A DNA stretch of 64,000 nt, taken from the NCBI GenBank assembly GCA_016926255.1, contig JAFGOY010000011.1:207307-271306 (forward strand), in the 5' to 3' direction. The first letter of the stretch is position 1. Every line of letters starts with the position of its first letter. The notes beneath the pieces are model-generated. The model was given only the letters and a program-made list of their open reading frames with translations. It did not search any database and was not told the origin of the DNA. Origin of the DNA: Anaerolineae bacterium. GTDB taxonomy: Bacteria; Chloroflexota; Anaerolineae; Aggregatilineales; UBA3940. The position numbers were made by a program, and so were the translations under genes. Of the stretch, positions 1-9,586 are shown in pieces.

Positions 1-326
1 TCGCTGCCGCGCACAATCCAGATGCACTGCGGTGGGCAGACTTTAGCGCAAATCCCGCAGCTTGTACACCAGGGTTCGCCGGGAGCATCGGGATGATCTT
101 CGTCGTTGACCACCAGGAAAGGAATATACCGGAAACGCTCAGGAACGGCGATCTTTTCCTCAGGATATTCGACGGTAAAGAGGCCCTTCGCCTGTGCGCC
201 CTGACGCATGCTGAAGACCTCGTCAGCGCCGTAGTGCTTTAGCCCGGCCCTTATATCTTCGACGTAGGTTTCGACAAAATGCCGGAGCGTGATGCCGAGT
301 CCTCTCAGTATTCCCAGTCCATACAT
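1..326 (-). CDS. nuoI: NADH-quinone oxidoreductase subunit I (partial, 3' end outside window)
   Basis: Peripheral-arm iron-sulfur subunit of complex I, passing electrons between 4Fe-4S clusters toward NuoB. The visible 108 residues begin MYGLGILRGLGITLRHF and reach the first cluster-binding motif, CTSCGICAKVCP, typical of NuoI; the second motif lies beyond the window edge. The ATG at 326 is preceded by GAAGGA about 8 bases upstream. It follows nuoCD in the same direction after about 40 bases, so the order is nuoB-nuoCD-nuoI, without a NuoE/F/G block between D and I as far as seen. Translated by hand from the minus strand; frame open to the edge. Confidence 0.93.
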   Translation of the reverse strand, partial: MYGLGILRGLGITLRHFVETYVEDIRAGLKHYGADEVFSMRQGAQAKGLFTVEYPEEKIAVPERFRYIPFLVVNDEDHPDAPGEPWCTSCGICAKVCPPQCIWIVRGS

Positions 327-365
327 ACCGGTATTCCTTCACCGCCTTAGCGGTCGATCCGATTA

Positions 366-2198
366 CTAGCGGTCGACTTCCCCCAGCACAATGTCGATGC
401 TGCCCAGAACGACGACGATATCGGCGACCGTGTGCCCGACGCACATCTCCTCCAGCGCCGACAGGTTGATAAAACTTGGCGCACGCACGTGATAGCGATA
501 CGGGTTGGCCGATCCATCCGAGACGAGATAAAAGCCCAGTTCGCCTTTTGGGTTTTCGGCGTGGCCGTAGTGTTCGCCTTGCGGCACCCGGATTGTATAG
601 GTGCGTTTTCCGAGCCAGAAATCCTGTCCCTCGGTCGCTTGCAGGCGTGGGATCACCTGTTCGAGAATGCGTAGGCTCTCGCGGACTTCGTCGAGGCGGA
701 TCAGGTAGCGATCGTAGGCGTCGCCATTTTCACGGATAATGACCTTGAAATCCAGTTCGTTGTAAATGCTGTACGGGTCCATACGCCGCAGATCATAGGG
801 CACACCGCTGGCCCGCAAGACCGGACCGGTGATGCTGTGGGCGATGGCCCGCTCTGGCGGAAGCACCCCTACGCCTTTTAACCGCGTGAGCAGCACCTCG
901 TTTTCCGAGAGCAGGTGGTCAATCTCATCGGTGGCACGCGGCAGACGTTCATAGACGATGTCCTCGATGAACGTCATTGTATCCAGAACACGTTCCCGGT
1001 CGCCGGGCCGGATCGCCGGGCCGCCAACCTGGGACGGCAGGTCGTAGGCGCAGCCGCCAAAGCGCATATAGTTGCACATCATCCGGGAACCTGATGCCGC
1101 CTCGAACAGATCGAGGATCAACTCGCGTTCTTTCAACGCATACAGCACCGGCGTGAAAAACGCGCCGAGATCGTTGAGCAGGAAGCCAATCGCCGCATAG
1201 TGATTCTGGATACGGGACAGTTCGGCCATCAACACGCGGATCAGTTCGGCTCTCTCGGAGACTTCCTGTCCGAGCATTTTCTCGACCGTGATCGCATAGG
1301 CGAGGTTGTTCGACATGCTGTTGAAGTAGTCGAGTCGATCCGTGTAGGGCATGTTCTGTAAATAGGTATTGCGCTCGCCGATCTTCTCGTGGTTGCGGTG
1401 CAGGTAACCGAAAACCGGCTTAAGCCGGGTGATCGTTTCCCCGTCGAGGGTGACGACCATCCGGAAAACGCCGTGCGTGCTGGGGTGCTGCGGGCCAAGA
1501 TTGACGACCAGTTCATCGGTTTTGATCCGGTGGATGCCCGGTTCCTGGGTAAGCGGGGTATCGAGTGCCTCATACAGCGATTCTTCCCCTTCGGTTCGCC
1601 AGCCATCGAGGGTAAAGCCGCCCGGATACTGGACGTTCATCCCGTAGGGAATGCGATCTTTGGCGCGCCCGGCGTGGCCTTCGGGCCAGCGGCTGCCGAA
1701 AGGTTTCTGTTCTTCTTCGTAATAGGGTTCCCGCCAGTCCTTTCGAAGCGGGTGTCCGTCGAAGCCTTCCCACATGAAAATGCGGCGGAGGTCGGGGTGC
1801 CCTTCGAAGCGGATGCCCATCAGGTCCCAGGCTTCGCGTTCCTGGAAATCGGCCCCCGGCCAGACCGGTATCAGCGACGGCAGTGCTGCCTCATCACGTG
1901 GGGTCTGTGCCTTGAAGACCATCGGTGGGCCGACGCGGTGCGGGCTGGACACGTGATAGACCATCTCGAAAAAACCATCTTCGAGATAATCGACATAGCT
2001 GGCATCGGCCAGCAGGGTGAAACCCAGGTCGTCACGCAGCGATTGGGCAACTTCGACCAGCCGGTCAGAATCGACGATCAGACCCGAATACCCTTCGCGC
2101 TCGTCCAGCCGGACGGCATCGGTGAATTTCTCCTGTAGAAACCGGGTGGGATCGCTCAGGACAGACCTGGGTACCGGTTCGGGCGATGTCTCGGTCAT
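366..2198 (-). CDS. nuoCD: NADH-quinone oxidoreductase subunit C/D fusion
   Basis: A single 610-residue chain joining the 30-kDa (NuoC) and 49-kDa (NuoD) subunits of complex I; NuoD forms part of the quinone site next to NuoB. Residues about 1-165 are NuoC, with the signature [15 protein letters not shown] near 121-135. NuoD starts near 228 and carries GPQHPSTHG at 235-243 and [11 protein letters not shown] after it; the C-terminus DIVLGEVDR is the normal NuoD end. The ATG at 2198 has an AGAGGA box upstream. Fused NuoCD is known from several phyla, including enterobacteria. It sits between nuoB (34-base gap) and nuoI and is surely cotranscribed with them. Confidence 0.97.
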   Translation of the reverse strand: MTETSPEPVPRSVLSDPTRFLQEKFTDAVRLDEREGYSGLIVDSDRLVEVAQSLRDDLGFTLLADASYVDYLEDGFFEMVYHVSSPHRVGPPMVFKAQTPRDEAALPSLIPVWPGADFQEREAWDLMGIRFEGHPDLRRIFMWEGFDGHPLRKDWREPYYEEEQKPFGSRWPEGHAGRAKDRIPYGMNVQYPGGFTLDGWRTEGEESLYEALDTPLTQEPGIHRIKTDELVVNLGPQHPSTHGVFRMVVTLDGETITRLKPVFGYLHRNHEKIGERNTYLQNMPYTDRLDYFNSMSNNLAYAITVEKMLGQEVSERAELIRVLMAELSRIQNHYAAIGFLLNDLGAFFTPVLYALKERELILDLFEAASGSRMMCNYMRFGGCAYDLPSQVGGPAIRPGDRERVLDTMTFIEDIVYERLPRATDEIDHLLSENEVLLTRLKGVGVLPPERAIAHSITGPVLRASGVPYDLRRMDPYSIYNELDFKVIIRENGDAYDRYLIRLDEVRESLRILEQVIPRLQATEGQDFWLGKRTYTIRVPQGEHYGHAENPKGELGFYLVSDGSANPYRYHVRAPSFINLSALEEMCVGHTVADIVVVLGSIDIVLGEVDR

Positions 2199-2232
2199 GC
2201 TGTGTGTCCTCTATCTATCTGGCTGCCGGTGA

Positions 2233-2883
2233 CTATTCGGCTTCGACCGGGGCCGGTGCTGCCGCATTCGCCTCGATCAGCGATGCCTGGCGTGGATCGA
2301 TCAGGTCGGGGCCAAGCAGTGGAATCGGTATTGGTTCGCTTTCGCCGCGTCGATACCAGGGTACGGTGCTGATGCTCTGTCCCTCGATTTTCTTGTGGAG
2401 CGTGATGAATCCGTGCAAAAGTGCCTGCGGCGTGGGTGGGCAGCCCGGCACGTAAACATCGACCGGGACGAACTTGTCGATTCCGTCGACTACGTTATAC
2501 CCTTCTTTGAATGGCCCTCCCCCGGAAGCACAAGCCCCCATCGCCATCACGTAGCGGGGTTCGGCCATCTGGTTGTACAGGCGAACGATCTGGGGGAGCA
2601 TTTTCTTGGTCACCGTGCCGGAGACGATCATCAGATCGCACTGACGCGGGCTGGGTCGCATGACCTCCATCCCAAAGCGGGCCGGATCGTAGCGCGAAGC
2701 CGCCGTCGCGATCATTTCGATGGCGCAGCATGCCAGCCCGAATAACATAGGCCAGACCGAGTGGGCACGGCTCCAGTTATAAATTCGATCCAGGGTCGTT
2801 ATGGCAATATTGGAACGTAATTCTTCAGGGATTTGATAATCAGGGCTGTTCAGGTTGTCAGCGCCATCCGGTATCAAAGCCAT
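2233..2883 (-). CDS. nuoB: NADH-quinone oxidoreductase subunit B
   Basis: Complex I subunit holding the terminal cluster N2 that reduces quinone. The 216 residues contain the four expected ligands: the tandem pair in LACCAIEM (C52, C53), C118 in MGACASGGG and C148 in VPGCPPTPQ. The C-terminal 40 residues after the conserved core are Ala/Pro/Glu-rich and less conserved in the family. It is the first gene of the operon here: upstream is a roughly 290-base divergent region and then an oppositely oriented gene, so nuoA, which normally precedes nuoB, is not adjacent. Confidence 0.96.
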   Translation of the reverse strand: MALIPDGADNLNSPDYQIPEELRSNIAITTLDRIYNWSRAHSVWPMLFGLACCAIEMIATAASRYDPARFGMEVMRPSPRQCDLMIVSGTVTKKMLPQIVRLYNQMAEPRYVMAMGACASGGGPFKEGYNVVDGIDKFVPVDVYVPGCPPTPQALLHGFITLHKKIEGQSISTVPWYRRGESEPIPIPLLGPDLIDPRQASLIEANAAAPAPVEAE

Positions 2884-3174
2884 AGCACAGGACTCCTCGG
2901 CGGGGAAAATTGACCGACAAACGAACGAAGGATCGGCACAATGCTAATGTTACCATCGTGCTGCCCCTATAATCAAGATAGATGTGTTGTAACAGCAGAT
3001 GCAGGTTGAGTATAACTATTCCAGACTTTTACCGTCAACAAGGTCTTTTTCTGTGTATTTTGAGCAATATTTGCCGGAAACTTGTGCCCCGGTTGGCTCA
3101 TGATGATAATTGACGTACAATTAGGTCGGTGTAATTATCCGATGAAGACTTCTTAACCAAGAGGCTAACGGCGT
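2884..3174. promoter_or_regulatory. Divergent intergenic region between nuoB and the receiver-ATPase gene
   Basis: No open frame of note lies here. On the plus strand a TATAAT stands at 2968-2973 without a good -35 box. A better match is TTGACG at 3110-3115, 16 bases, then TAATTA at 3132-3137, which would start transcription about 30 bases before the ATG at 3175; AGAGG precedes that ATG. The nuoB promoter must also lie in this region, but I could not pick it out. Confidence 0.45.
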
Positions 3175-4419
3175 ATGGCCAACATTCTTGTTATCGACGA
3201 TGACGCTAGCCTGCTTCAGATGATGAGTCTAATGCTCAAACGTGCAGGCCATAACCCGATCCTGGCGAACGACGGGCAGGAAGGCATCGAGGCTGCGAAC
3301 CGCGAACAGCCCGATATGGCAATTGTGGATGTCATGATGCCTGATTTAAGCGGTTATGAGGTCTGTCGCATTCTGCGCAACGATCAGCGTACAAGAAATA
3401 TTCCACTGATGGTGCTGACGGCCTTATCACAGCCGGAGCAGCGCGATATGGCGATGGAAGCCGGGGCCGATGATTTCATCACGAAGCCTGTTACAAGAGA
3501 TGACCTGACTAAACATGTCGACGAGCTTCTTGTTTCCGGTGCCCGAAATATTCCATCGGTTGCCAAACGTCCTTCACCCGCAATCGAACATATTTCGCCG
3601 ATTGCCTACCAGGAAGATACCCGGCCTGCTGCGGCGGCCCAGCCGACGCCACCTACCGGGCCGCTCACCGAACCGTTTCCACAGCCCAGCAGCGTCCCGA
3701 CGGCGGCTCCAACGCTTCCGCTGATTGCTGTAATGGGCCTGAGCAGCGGCGTCGGTGCAACGACGCTGGCTGTTAATATTGGCCTGATGTTGATGCAGAC
3801 TGGCCGTGCCTGCATTGTTGACCTGAATACACAGGTCGGGCAGGTGGCTATTCAGCTTAAGATGGCCCCTCCCAGAGTAACCTGGCATGATCTTCTGAAC
3901 GTTTCCCCAGGCACCGATAAACGGGCGATTGGCGGCGCATTGATGTTAGAGCGTTCGGCAGGCGTTGCAATCCTGGCGGCTCCTATGCAGCCTGTCTCCG
4001 ACCGTTTGAGCGAGAGTACACTGTCATATATTCTCCGGGTGCTCTCCGAAGGGTTCCACTCGATTGTCGTGGATCTGCCTTCGCTGGTGAATACGATGAA
4101 CATGACTACCCTGCGTCAGGCCAAGCATATTGTATTGGTCGTTGGCGATGATCCGGCGGATTTAATGCTCGTCAAAGATGCGTTGTCAAATATCCAGAGC
4201 GTTGGTCTTCCGGGCACCAGGCATATCGTCCTGAATCATACCCGGCCACACGGGGTTTCTGTTGAAGATGTGATGCAGACTCTCAACAGCCCGGTGCTCG
4301 CCACCTTCCCCTATGAGCCAACCCAGGTTTCGGCCCTAACCCAGGGAATACCATTGGTGGTTTCTCAGCCGGACACATTATTCTCTCGAACGGTCGCCCA
4401 GTTAGTCCGGCAGTTGTAG
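3175..4419 (+). CDS. Receiver domain fused to CpaE/TadZ-like MinD-family ATPase
   Basis: A 414-residue protein. Residues 3-120 are a response-regulator receiver domain with the acidic pair D8/D9, phospho-acceptor D52, T82 and K104. A Pro/Ala-rich linker (about 130-180) leads to a MinD/ParA-type fold, but its P-loop reads GLSSGVGATT (188-197): both lysines of the deviant Walker A motif are absent. This architecture is that of CpaE/TadZ, which places type IVc (Tad) pilus machinery at a pole; loss of the P-loop lysine is also known in that family. No other tad genes are in the window, so the pilus role is an inference. The gene is followed after about 70 bases by a second receiver protein in the same direction. 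Confidence 0.85.
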   Translation: MANILVIDDDASLLQMMSLMLKRAGHNPILANDGQEGIEAANREQPDMAIVDVMMPDLSGYEVCRILRNDQRTRNIPLMVLTALSQPEQRDMAMEAGADDFITKPVTRDDLTKHVDELLVSGARNIPSVAKRPSPAIEHISPIAYQEDTRPAAAAQPTPPTGPLTEPFPQPSSVPTAAPTLPLIAVMGLSSGVGATTLAVNIGLMLMQTGRACIVDLNTQVGQVAIQLKMAPPRVTWHDLLNVSPGTDKRAIGGALMLERSAGVAILAAPMQPVSDRLSESTLSYILRVLSEGFHSIVVDLPSLVNTMNMTTLRQAKHIVLVVGDDPADLMLVKDALSNIQSVGLPGTRHIVLNHTRPHGVSVEDVMQTLNSPVLATFPYEPTQVSALTQGIPLVVSQPDTLFSRTVAQLVRQL

Positions 4420-4490
4420 ATACCGGTCGGCATAGTTGGCGAACGGATGATCAATTCGTTTTCTCTTATTTGTCAGTTGAGCGGACAACA

Positions 4491-5684
4491 ATGAACAAGT
4501 TGTTAGTCGTAGAAGATGAAGTCATAACTTCCGATCTCCTGCGCCGGTATTTTGAGATCGTCGGCTACGAGGTGATCAATGCTTTGAACGGGGCCGATGC
4601 GATCAGGATGGCCGTCGCAGAGCAGCCCAGGGTCGTCATTCTCGATATCATGCTGCCCGATACCGATGGGTACGAAGTTTGCAAGCAGCTTCGAGCCAAT
4701 GAGAAGACCCGGCATATCCCGATCATTTTCCTCACCCAGAAAGATGAGCGCCGAAGCAGGCTGGATGGGCTTGAATTAGGCGCTGATGATTACATCACCA
4801 AGCCGTTTGATGTCGAGGAACTCCGGCTGCGTGTCCACAATATCCTCGACCGTACCGGGGGCACGCCGCTGGTCGATCCGCGTACCAGCCTGCCAAACAT
4901 GGCGCTGATCAAAGAACGGCTGCCCAGGCTGATCGATGATCCGGAAGCGGTTTTCATGGATGCTCAAATCGAGCAGTATGAAGCCTTCAGCAAGCAGTAT
5001 GGGCCGGTGGCCGCTAACCAGGTGATCCGAAGCACGGCCAAGTTGATCGGCGATTTGCTGAACGAGATCGACCCGACCCGCTCGTTTATCGGCCATCCGC
5101 AGGACGATCACTTCCTGTTGGGGGTGCCGAAAGAACAGGTCGAACGCCTTGAAAAAGAACTGCCGGAACGGTTCGCCCGGCGGATCGTCAGCTTCTACGA
5201 TTATCCCGACCAGCAGCGCGGCGAGATGAAAGTCGGCGAGAAGCTGGTTCCGTTTATGAGTTGTGTCCTTGTGCAGGTCAAAGCCGAGAAGCTGAAAGAA
5301 CTTATCGAGCTAAGAGGTGAGCCGGAAGCAAAAAAGGAGCCTGCTGAAACCGCGCCTGAACCGGAGGCAGTTGAAGAATCTTTAGAAAGCAAAGAAGAAT
5401 CTCCGGTTGCTCCCGAACCGGAACCGGAAGAAACTCCGGCAGTTTCCGAAAAAGAAGAGAAAAAAGAATCCGATCAGCCGCTGATTTTGCTGCCCCCGGT
5501 AAGTAAAGGTGAGGCCGCCGCAGAGGAAAAATCTGCCGATGCGCAGCCCAATGGGGGAAAAGAAGCCTCTGATATGAGCGATGAGTCGACGTCTGAAGCG
5601 GTTGATAAACCGGAGGTGGAAGCTGCGAAAGAGGCCCCTCAGCCGGATTCGTCGTCCGGCCCGGAGGAGTCGAGTGCGGCCTGA
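4491..5684 (+). CDS. Response regulator with degenerate GGDEF-like domain and acidic tail
   Basis: A 397-residue protein from the ATG at 4491; an in-frame TTG at 4470 is possible, but the receiver fold begins at once after the ATG (MNKLLVVEDE). Residues 1-120 form a receiver domain with D52, T82 and K104. Residues about 129-255 start DPRTSLPNMALIKERL, resembling the opening of a GGDEF domain (usually DPLTGLPN), yet no GG(D/E)EF active-site loop is visible, so diguanylate cyclase activity is unlikely. From about 285 the chain is a low-complexity Glu/Pro/Ser/Lys tail, presumably disordered. Its last 46 bases overlap the 3' end of recO on the other strand. Likely works with the upstream receiver-ATPase. 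Confidence 0.8.
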   Translation: MNKLLVVEDEVITSDLLRRYFEIVGYEVINALNGADAIRMAVAEQPRVVILDIMLPDTDGYEVCKQLRANEKTRHIPIIFLTQKDERRSRLDGLELGADDYITKPFDVEELRLRVHNILDRTGGTPLVDPRTSLPNMALIKERLPRLIDDPEAVFMDAQIEQYEAFSKQYGPVAANQVIRSTAKLIGDLLNEIDPTRSFIGHPQDDHFLLGVPKEQVERLEKELPERFARRIVSFYDYPDQQRGEMKVGEKLVPFMSCVLVQVKAEKLKELIELRGEPEAKKEPAETAPEPEAVEESLESKEESPVAPEPEPEETPAVSEKEEKKESDQPLILLPPVSKGEAAAEEKSADAQPNGGKEASDMSDESTSEAVDKPEVEAAKEAPQPDSSSGPEESSAA

Positions 5685-6445
5685 GCCAGCTCACGGCGCA
5701 GCCGCCGGAGGAAAGCCGCCGACTTCAAACGCCTTTCAAGAATGGTGCCGAGCGTCTCGAACAGGAGGCGCTCGATTTCTTTTTGTACCGGTGCGCTGAT
5801 GCCAAGCTGCTCGACTGCGTCAAACGGGTGTGTTTGCAGGTAGCGAAGCACTTTGAGAGCATTCAACGATATTCGATAAGCGCGTGGATGTTCTTCGGCG
5901 CAACGCGGGCAGATGACTCCCCCTTCGATGGGGCTGAAGAACTGATCCTCTGGCTGAATCCGCTCTCCGCCGATCACACACCAGAACAATTCAGGGCGAT
6001 ATCCGACCAGTTCCAGCAGGTGTAACTCATAGTAACGGGCGGTCAGCTTGAGGTTTTTTGTCTGTGACAGCCAGGAAAGGCCCTGACCGGCCAAGTCGAA
6101 GAGTGGTCGGCTGGCGTCGCCTTCTTCGGTAAAGGCATCCAGCAGTTCGACGAAATGTGAGGCATAGACGGTGTGGATCAGGTCGGTTCGTAAACCCTGG
6201 TAAGCCTCGATCATCTCGGCCTGGGACAGCACATCGAGCGACTGCCCGCGTGCGATCAAGACGTCAACACAGGTGAACAGTTCAAGATGCCCGGCTTTAC
6301 GGCTGGTTGGCTTCCGCACCCCTTTGGCTACCGCTTTTACTTTTCCATAATCACGGGTGTACAGCGTGACAATCCGATCCGCCTCGCCCAGATCCATGCG
6401 GCGCATGATGATTGCCTCGGTGCGATACAGGCGGTCAGGAGGCAT
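5639..6445 (-). CDS. recO: DNA repair protein RecO
   Basis: RecF-pathway mediator that helps load RecA onto SSB-coated single strands. At 268 residues it has the usual size. The N-terminal OB-fold segment (RTEAIIMRRMDLGEADRIV, then YGKVKAVAKGVRK) and the helical half are recognisable; a possible zinc site is formed by the Cys of FWC and the CPRC pair near 165-190. The start at 6445 follows a weak CGGA box. Last gene of the glmU-corC-cdd-recO run, 26 bases after cdd. Its 3' 46 bases run antisense into the acidic tail of the convergent response regulator. Confidence 0.93.
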   Translation of the reverse strand: MPPDRLYRTEAIIMRRMDLGEADRIVTLYTRDYGKVKAVAKGVRKPTSRKAGHLELFTCVDVLIARGQSLDVLSQAEMIEAYQGLRTDLIHTVYASHFVELLDAFTEEGDASRPLFDLAGQGLSWLSQTKNLKLTARYYELHLLELVGYRPELFWCVIGGERIQPEDQFFSPIEGGVICPRCAEEHPRAYRISLNALKVLRYLQTHPFDAVEQLGISAPVQKEIERLLFETLGTILERRLKSAAFLRRLRRELAQAALDSSGPDDESG

Positions 6446-6471
6446 TTTCCGTCAGGCCTTTGCCGTGAAGG

Positions 6472-6882
6472 TCATACGAGGTCTTCCGGACTGAAATAGT
6501 GGGGGAGCAGATCGGAAACCGGGTACTCGGCCACGATCTTTTTCTCGTCGGCGATGATCACCGGCATCGATGGGGCGAACTCGGCCATTACCTGTCGGCA
6601 AATGCCACAGGGCGTTCCGCCGTTGGAGGTCACCACTGCAATGGCGACGAATTCGCGTTTGCCTTCTGATATCGCCCTGGTGATCGCCACCCGTTCCGCG
6701 CAGATACAGGCCGGGTAAGCAGCGTTTTCGACATTGCAGCCGGTGATAATGCTGCCATCCTGTGTCAGCAGGGCGGCACCTACCTTGTATTTTGAATAAG
6801 GTGCATAGGCCCTTTCGCGGACCTGGCGAGCCGCCTCGACTAACGCATCACGGTTAATGACCGTTGTCGTTTTTTGAGACAT
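6472..6882 (-). CDS. cdd: Cytidine deaminase
   Basis: Zinc enzyme of pyrimidine salvage converting (deoxy)cytidine to (deoxy)uridine. The 136-residue chain is the short, tetrameric type: the catalytic CAE motif lies at 61-63 and PCGIC supplies C92 and C95, so three cysteines bind zinc and E63 is the proton shuttle. I chose the ATG at 6882 (MSQKTT...) rather than upstream in-frame codons because homologues begin here. Its first 29 bases overlap the end of the CorC/HlyC-like gene upstream, suggesting translational coupling. Confidence 0.95.
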   Translation of the reverse strand: MSQKTTTVINRDALVEAARQVRERAYAPYSKYKVGAALLTQDGSIITGCNVENAAYPACICAERVAITRAISEGKREFVAIAVVTSNGGTPCGICRQVMAEFAPSMPVIIADEKKIVAEYPVSDLLPHYFSPEDLV

Positions 6883-8224
6883 GGTTCTGTGTATCGCTTT
6901 CCTGTGGCTCTGTCGGGAGCGCTTCCTCGCGTGCAAGCTGTCTGACGTGGACTTTACGGATGCGGCGGTCGATTACGCTGACGACTTCAATCTCCAGGTG
7001 TTCAGTTTCGACGGTTTCCCCCGGCTCAGGCACTTTCCCAAGTTGAGCATAGATGAACCCGCCCAGGGTATCGCCAAGCTCGTCGGATAGCTCGGTGTTG
7101 AGCAGCCGGTTGAAGTCGTCCAGGTCGATGCGGGCATCGAACAGGTATTCGTCGTCGGCAAGTTTCTCGAAAGCGGCTTCTTCGTCCTCGTCGTATTCGT
7201 CCAGTATCTCGCCGACGATCTCCTCTACGATATCCTCGATGGTTACCAGCCCGGCGGTTCCACCGTATTCATCGATCACAATCGCCAGGTGGACTTTCTG
7301 GTTTTGAAGCTCGTGGAGCAGGTCGGATACACGTTTCGATTCAGGGACAAATAAGGCCGTTCGCAGCAGCGATGAAAGGTCGACAGATTGTTTGCCCTCG
7401 TGCCAGACTTCGAGCAGGTCTTTGGCGTAAAGCAGCCCCTTGATATGATCCAGTGATTCCTCAAAGACCGGAATACGCGAGTGCCCCGCGTCGATGATCA
7501 CCTTGCGCGCTTCTTCGAGCGGCGTGTTGATCTCCAACGCAACAACGTCGATACGCGGTACCATGATCTCTCGTGCCAGTGTTTCGTCAAGCTGGAAGAT
7601 CGAATAGATCATCTCTTTTTCTTCCTGCTCGATAGAACCTTCTTCCTCTCCGGCATCGACCAGGGTCATGATCTCTTCTTCGGTGACGATGGCGGTGCTG
7701 TCCGGGTCGCTGCCAAGCGGAACGGATATGGTTCGCCGGAACGCCAGCATGAGTCTGACCAATGGATAGAAGATGGTGACCGTCAGGCGGGCAATGGGAG
7801 CCATCAACATGGCCCAGCGAACCGGGTCGTGCAGGGCGACGAGTTCCGGCAGCACTTCGGTGAATGCAAAAACCAGTAGTGCGGCAGCAGGCACCAGAAT
7901 CAGATAGACGATTACGTTAGCGGCAGTTGTCTTAATTGAGACAAGCTCGGCGATCCATTCGCCCACCGGCGGGACAAAGATCAGCGCGAACAGACTGGCG
8001 GTCAAAAAAAGGGTCACCAGGTTGACGATTTTGAACGTGTTTATCACCCGCAGCGAATCTTCGGCAATGGCAAGCGCCGACTGGGCGCGTTTGTTGCCCT
8101 GTTCGGCCTCTTCCCGCAGACTCTGGCGGCGGACGGCGCTCAACGCCGTCTGGGTGATCGAGGAATAGGCGCTGATGATAAAAAGGACAATGAGGCCAAT
8201 CAAGCCCCACAGCATGATAGTCAC
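6854..8224 (-). CDS. CorC/HlyC-family membrane protein (CNNM-CBS-CorC)
   Basis: A 456-residue protein of the CNNM/HlyC/CorC family (old name UPF0053), linked to Mg2+/Co2+ transport or divalent-ion tolerance. An N-terminal CNNM (DUF21) region of about 190 residues holds three to four membrane segments; a CBS pair follows (about 210-325, including DAGHSRIPVFEE and AIVIDEYGGTAGLVTIEDIVEE), then a CorC_HlyC transporter-associated domain (about 345-430). Start is a GTG at 8224; an ATG three codons in (8215) is equally possible. Only three bases separate it from glmU, and it overlaps cdd, placing it firmly in that operon. Confidence 0.9.
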   Translation of the reverse strand: MTIMLWGLIGLIVLFIISAYSSITQTALSAVRRQSLREEAEQGNKRAQSALAIAEDSLRVINTFKIVNLVTLFLTASLFALIFVPPVGEWIAELVSIKTTAANVIVYLILVPAAALLVFAFTEVLPELVALHDPVRWAMLMAPIARLTVTIFYPLVRLMLAFRRTISVPLGSDPDSTAIVTEEEIMTLVDAGEEEGSIEQEEKEMIYSIFQLDETLAREIMVPRIDVVALEINTPLEEARKVIIDAGHSRIPVFEESLDHIKGLLYAKDLLEVWHEGKQSVDLSSLLRTALFVPESKRVSDLLHELQNQKVHLAIVIDEYGGTAGLVTIEDIVEEIVGEILDEYDEDEEAAFEKLADDEYLFDARIDLDDFNRLLNTELSDELGDTLGGFIYAQLGKVPEPGETVETEHLEIEVVSVIDRRIRKVHVRQLAREEALPTEPQESDTQNHVSKNDNGH

Positions 8225-8227
8225 TGC

Positions 8228-9586
8228 TTACTCTTCTTTCTTCTCTTGTTTTGATTTTCGCGGTCGGGCAGGAACGCCGTAGACCAGTGTGTCGGGAGGG
8301 ACATCACTGGTGACGACCGATCCCGCGCCGGTGCTCGCACCATCGCCTAGCGTGACCGGCGCGACGAGCATCGTGTCACTGCCAATAAAGACACCTTTTC
8401 CGATCACCGTCTTGTATTTCTGTTTGCCATCGTAGTTACAGGTGATCGTTCCTGCCCCGATGTTTGTGCCTTCGCCGATGTCGCCATCGCCGATATAGCT
8501 GAAGTGTCCCATTTTGACCCCTTTGCGCAGGCGGCTGTTTTTCACCTCGCCGAAGTTGCCCATGCGGACACCCTCTTCGAGGTAAGCGCCCTTGCGTAAA
8601 TGGCCGAATGGGCCGATCTGGGCGTCGTCTTCGAGTACAGCGAATTCGAGCACGGCGGCCAGGACCTTGCAGCGGCTGCCGATGGTGCAGCCTTCGATGT
8701 AGCTGTTAGGGCCGATGCGGGAACCTTCGCCGATTGTCGTCTGTCCGACGAGGATCGTGTTGGGCCAGATCACCGTATCGCAGCCGATAGTGACCGATGG
8801 TTGAATATAGGTGCTGGCCGGGTCGATGATCGTCACGCCGTTCAGCATCCATTCCGTGTTGATCCGCCGCCGGAGTGCGGCTTCGGCCTCGGCGAGATGG
8901 ACGCGGGTATTGATCCCCAGCACCTCGTCGGGATCGTCGGCGGCCAGGGCATTGACCGCTGCACCTTCTGCCACGGCAATGCACACCAGGTCGGTCAGGT
9001 AGTATTCGCCTTTTGCGTTGAGTGGGATTTGATCGAGGTGATCCCACAGCCAACCGGCGTCGAAGCAGTAGATACCGGTGTTGACTTCCCGGATTTCGAG
9101 CTGTTCTGGCGTACACTGGGCTTCTTCGACGATGGCCTGTACATTGCCCTGGTAACCCCTCAGGATGCGGCCAAACCCGCGCGGCTGATCGGTTTCGAAG
9201 GTCAGCAGGCTGATCGGCCCGGAATTTTCTTTTTGCGCCTCGTAGAGTGTTTCCAGCGTCTCCGCTTTGAGGAGAGGCATATCCGCATAGATGACGATCA
9301 CGTGCTCGCCCTGCCCCACCAGCAGCGACCGGGCCTGGGCGACTGCGTGCCCGGTGCCAAGCTGGTCCTCCTGGCCAGCGAAACGCGCCGAATCGCCGAC
9401 CACGTTGCGGACTTCGTCACTGCCATGCCCGACGATCAACACCGGGGCTTTCTGGCTAACGGTTACCGCCGCCTCGACACTGTATAAGACCATCGGTTTG
9501 CCACCCAGCGGGTGCAGTACCTTTGGGAGGGCAGATTTCATCCGGGTGCCCTGCCCGGCGGCAAGGATCACAACATCAAGCGACAC
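8228..9586 (-). CDS. glmU: Bifunctional UDP-N-acetylglucosamine pyrophosphorylase / glucosamine-1-phosphate N-acetyltransferase
   Basis: Makes UDP-GlcNAc, the precursor for peptidoglycan and surface glycans: it acetylates glucosamine-1-phosphate and then transfers UMP. The 452 residues contain the nucleotidyltransferase signature LAAGQGTRMKSALPKVLHP (8-26) and a C-terminal left-handed beta helix of hexapeptide repeats (about 255-435), with NYDGKQKYKT and NIGAGTITC of the acetyltransferase site. Size and order match ordinary GlmU. It heads the glmU-corC-cdd-recO operon. murA and murJ in the same window fit an active UDP-GlcNAc sink. Confidence 0.96.
   Translation of the reverse strand: MSLDVVILAAGQGTRMKSALPKVLHPLGGKPMVLYSVEAAVTVSQKAPVLIVGHGSDEVRNVVGDSARFAGQEDQLGTGHAVAQARSLLVGQGEHVIVIYADMPLLKAETLETLYEAQKENSGPISLLTFETDQPRGFGRILRGYQGNVQAIVEEAQCTPEQLEIREVNTGIYCFDAGWLWDHLDQIPLNAKGEYYLTDLVCIAVAEGAAVNALAADDPDEVLGINTRVHLAEAEAALRRRINTEWMLNGVTIIDPASTYIQPSVTIGCDTVIWPNTILVGQTTIGEGSRIGPNSYIEGCTIGSRCKVLAAVLEFAVLEDDAQIGPFGHLRKGAYLEEGVRMGNFGEVKNSRLRKGVKMGHFSYIGDGDIGEGTNIGAGTITCNYDGKQKYKTVIGKGVFIGSDTMLVAPVTLGDGASTGAGSVVTSDVPPDTLVYGVPARPRKSKQEKKEE

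Noticed and set aside
3175..3300. Classic ParA partition ATPase call for the receiver fusion
   Set aside because: Both Walker A lysines are missing and a receiver domain is fused, which fits CpaE/TadZ instead.
8600..9487. 295-codon plus-strand frame across glmU
   Set aside because: Shadow of glmU; no start signal and no domain.
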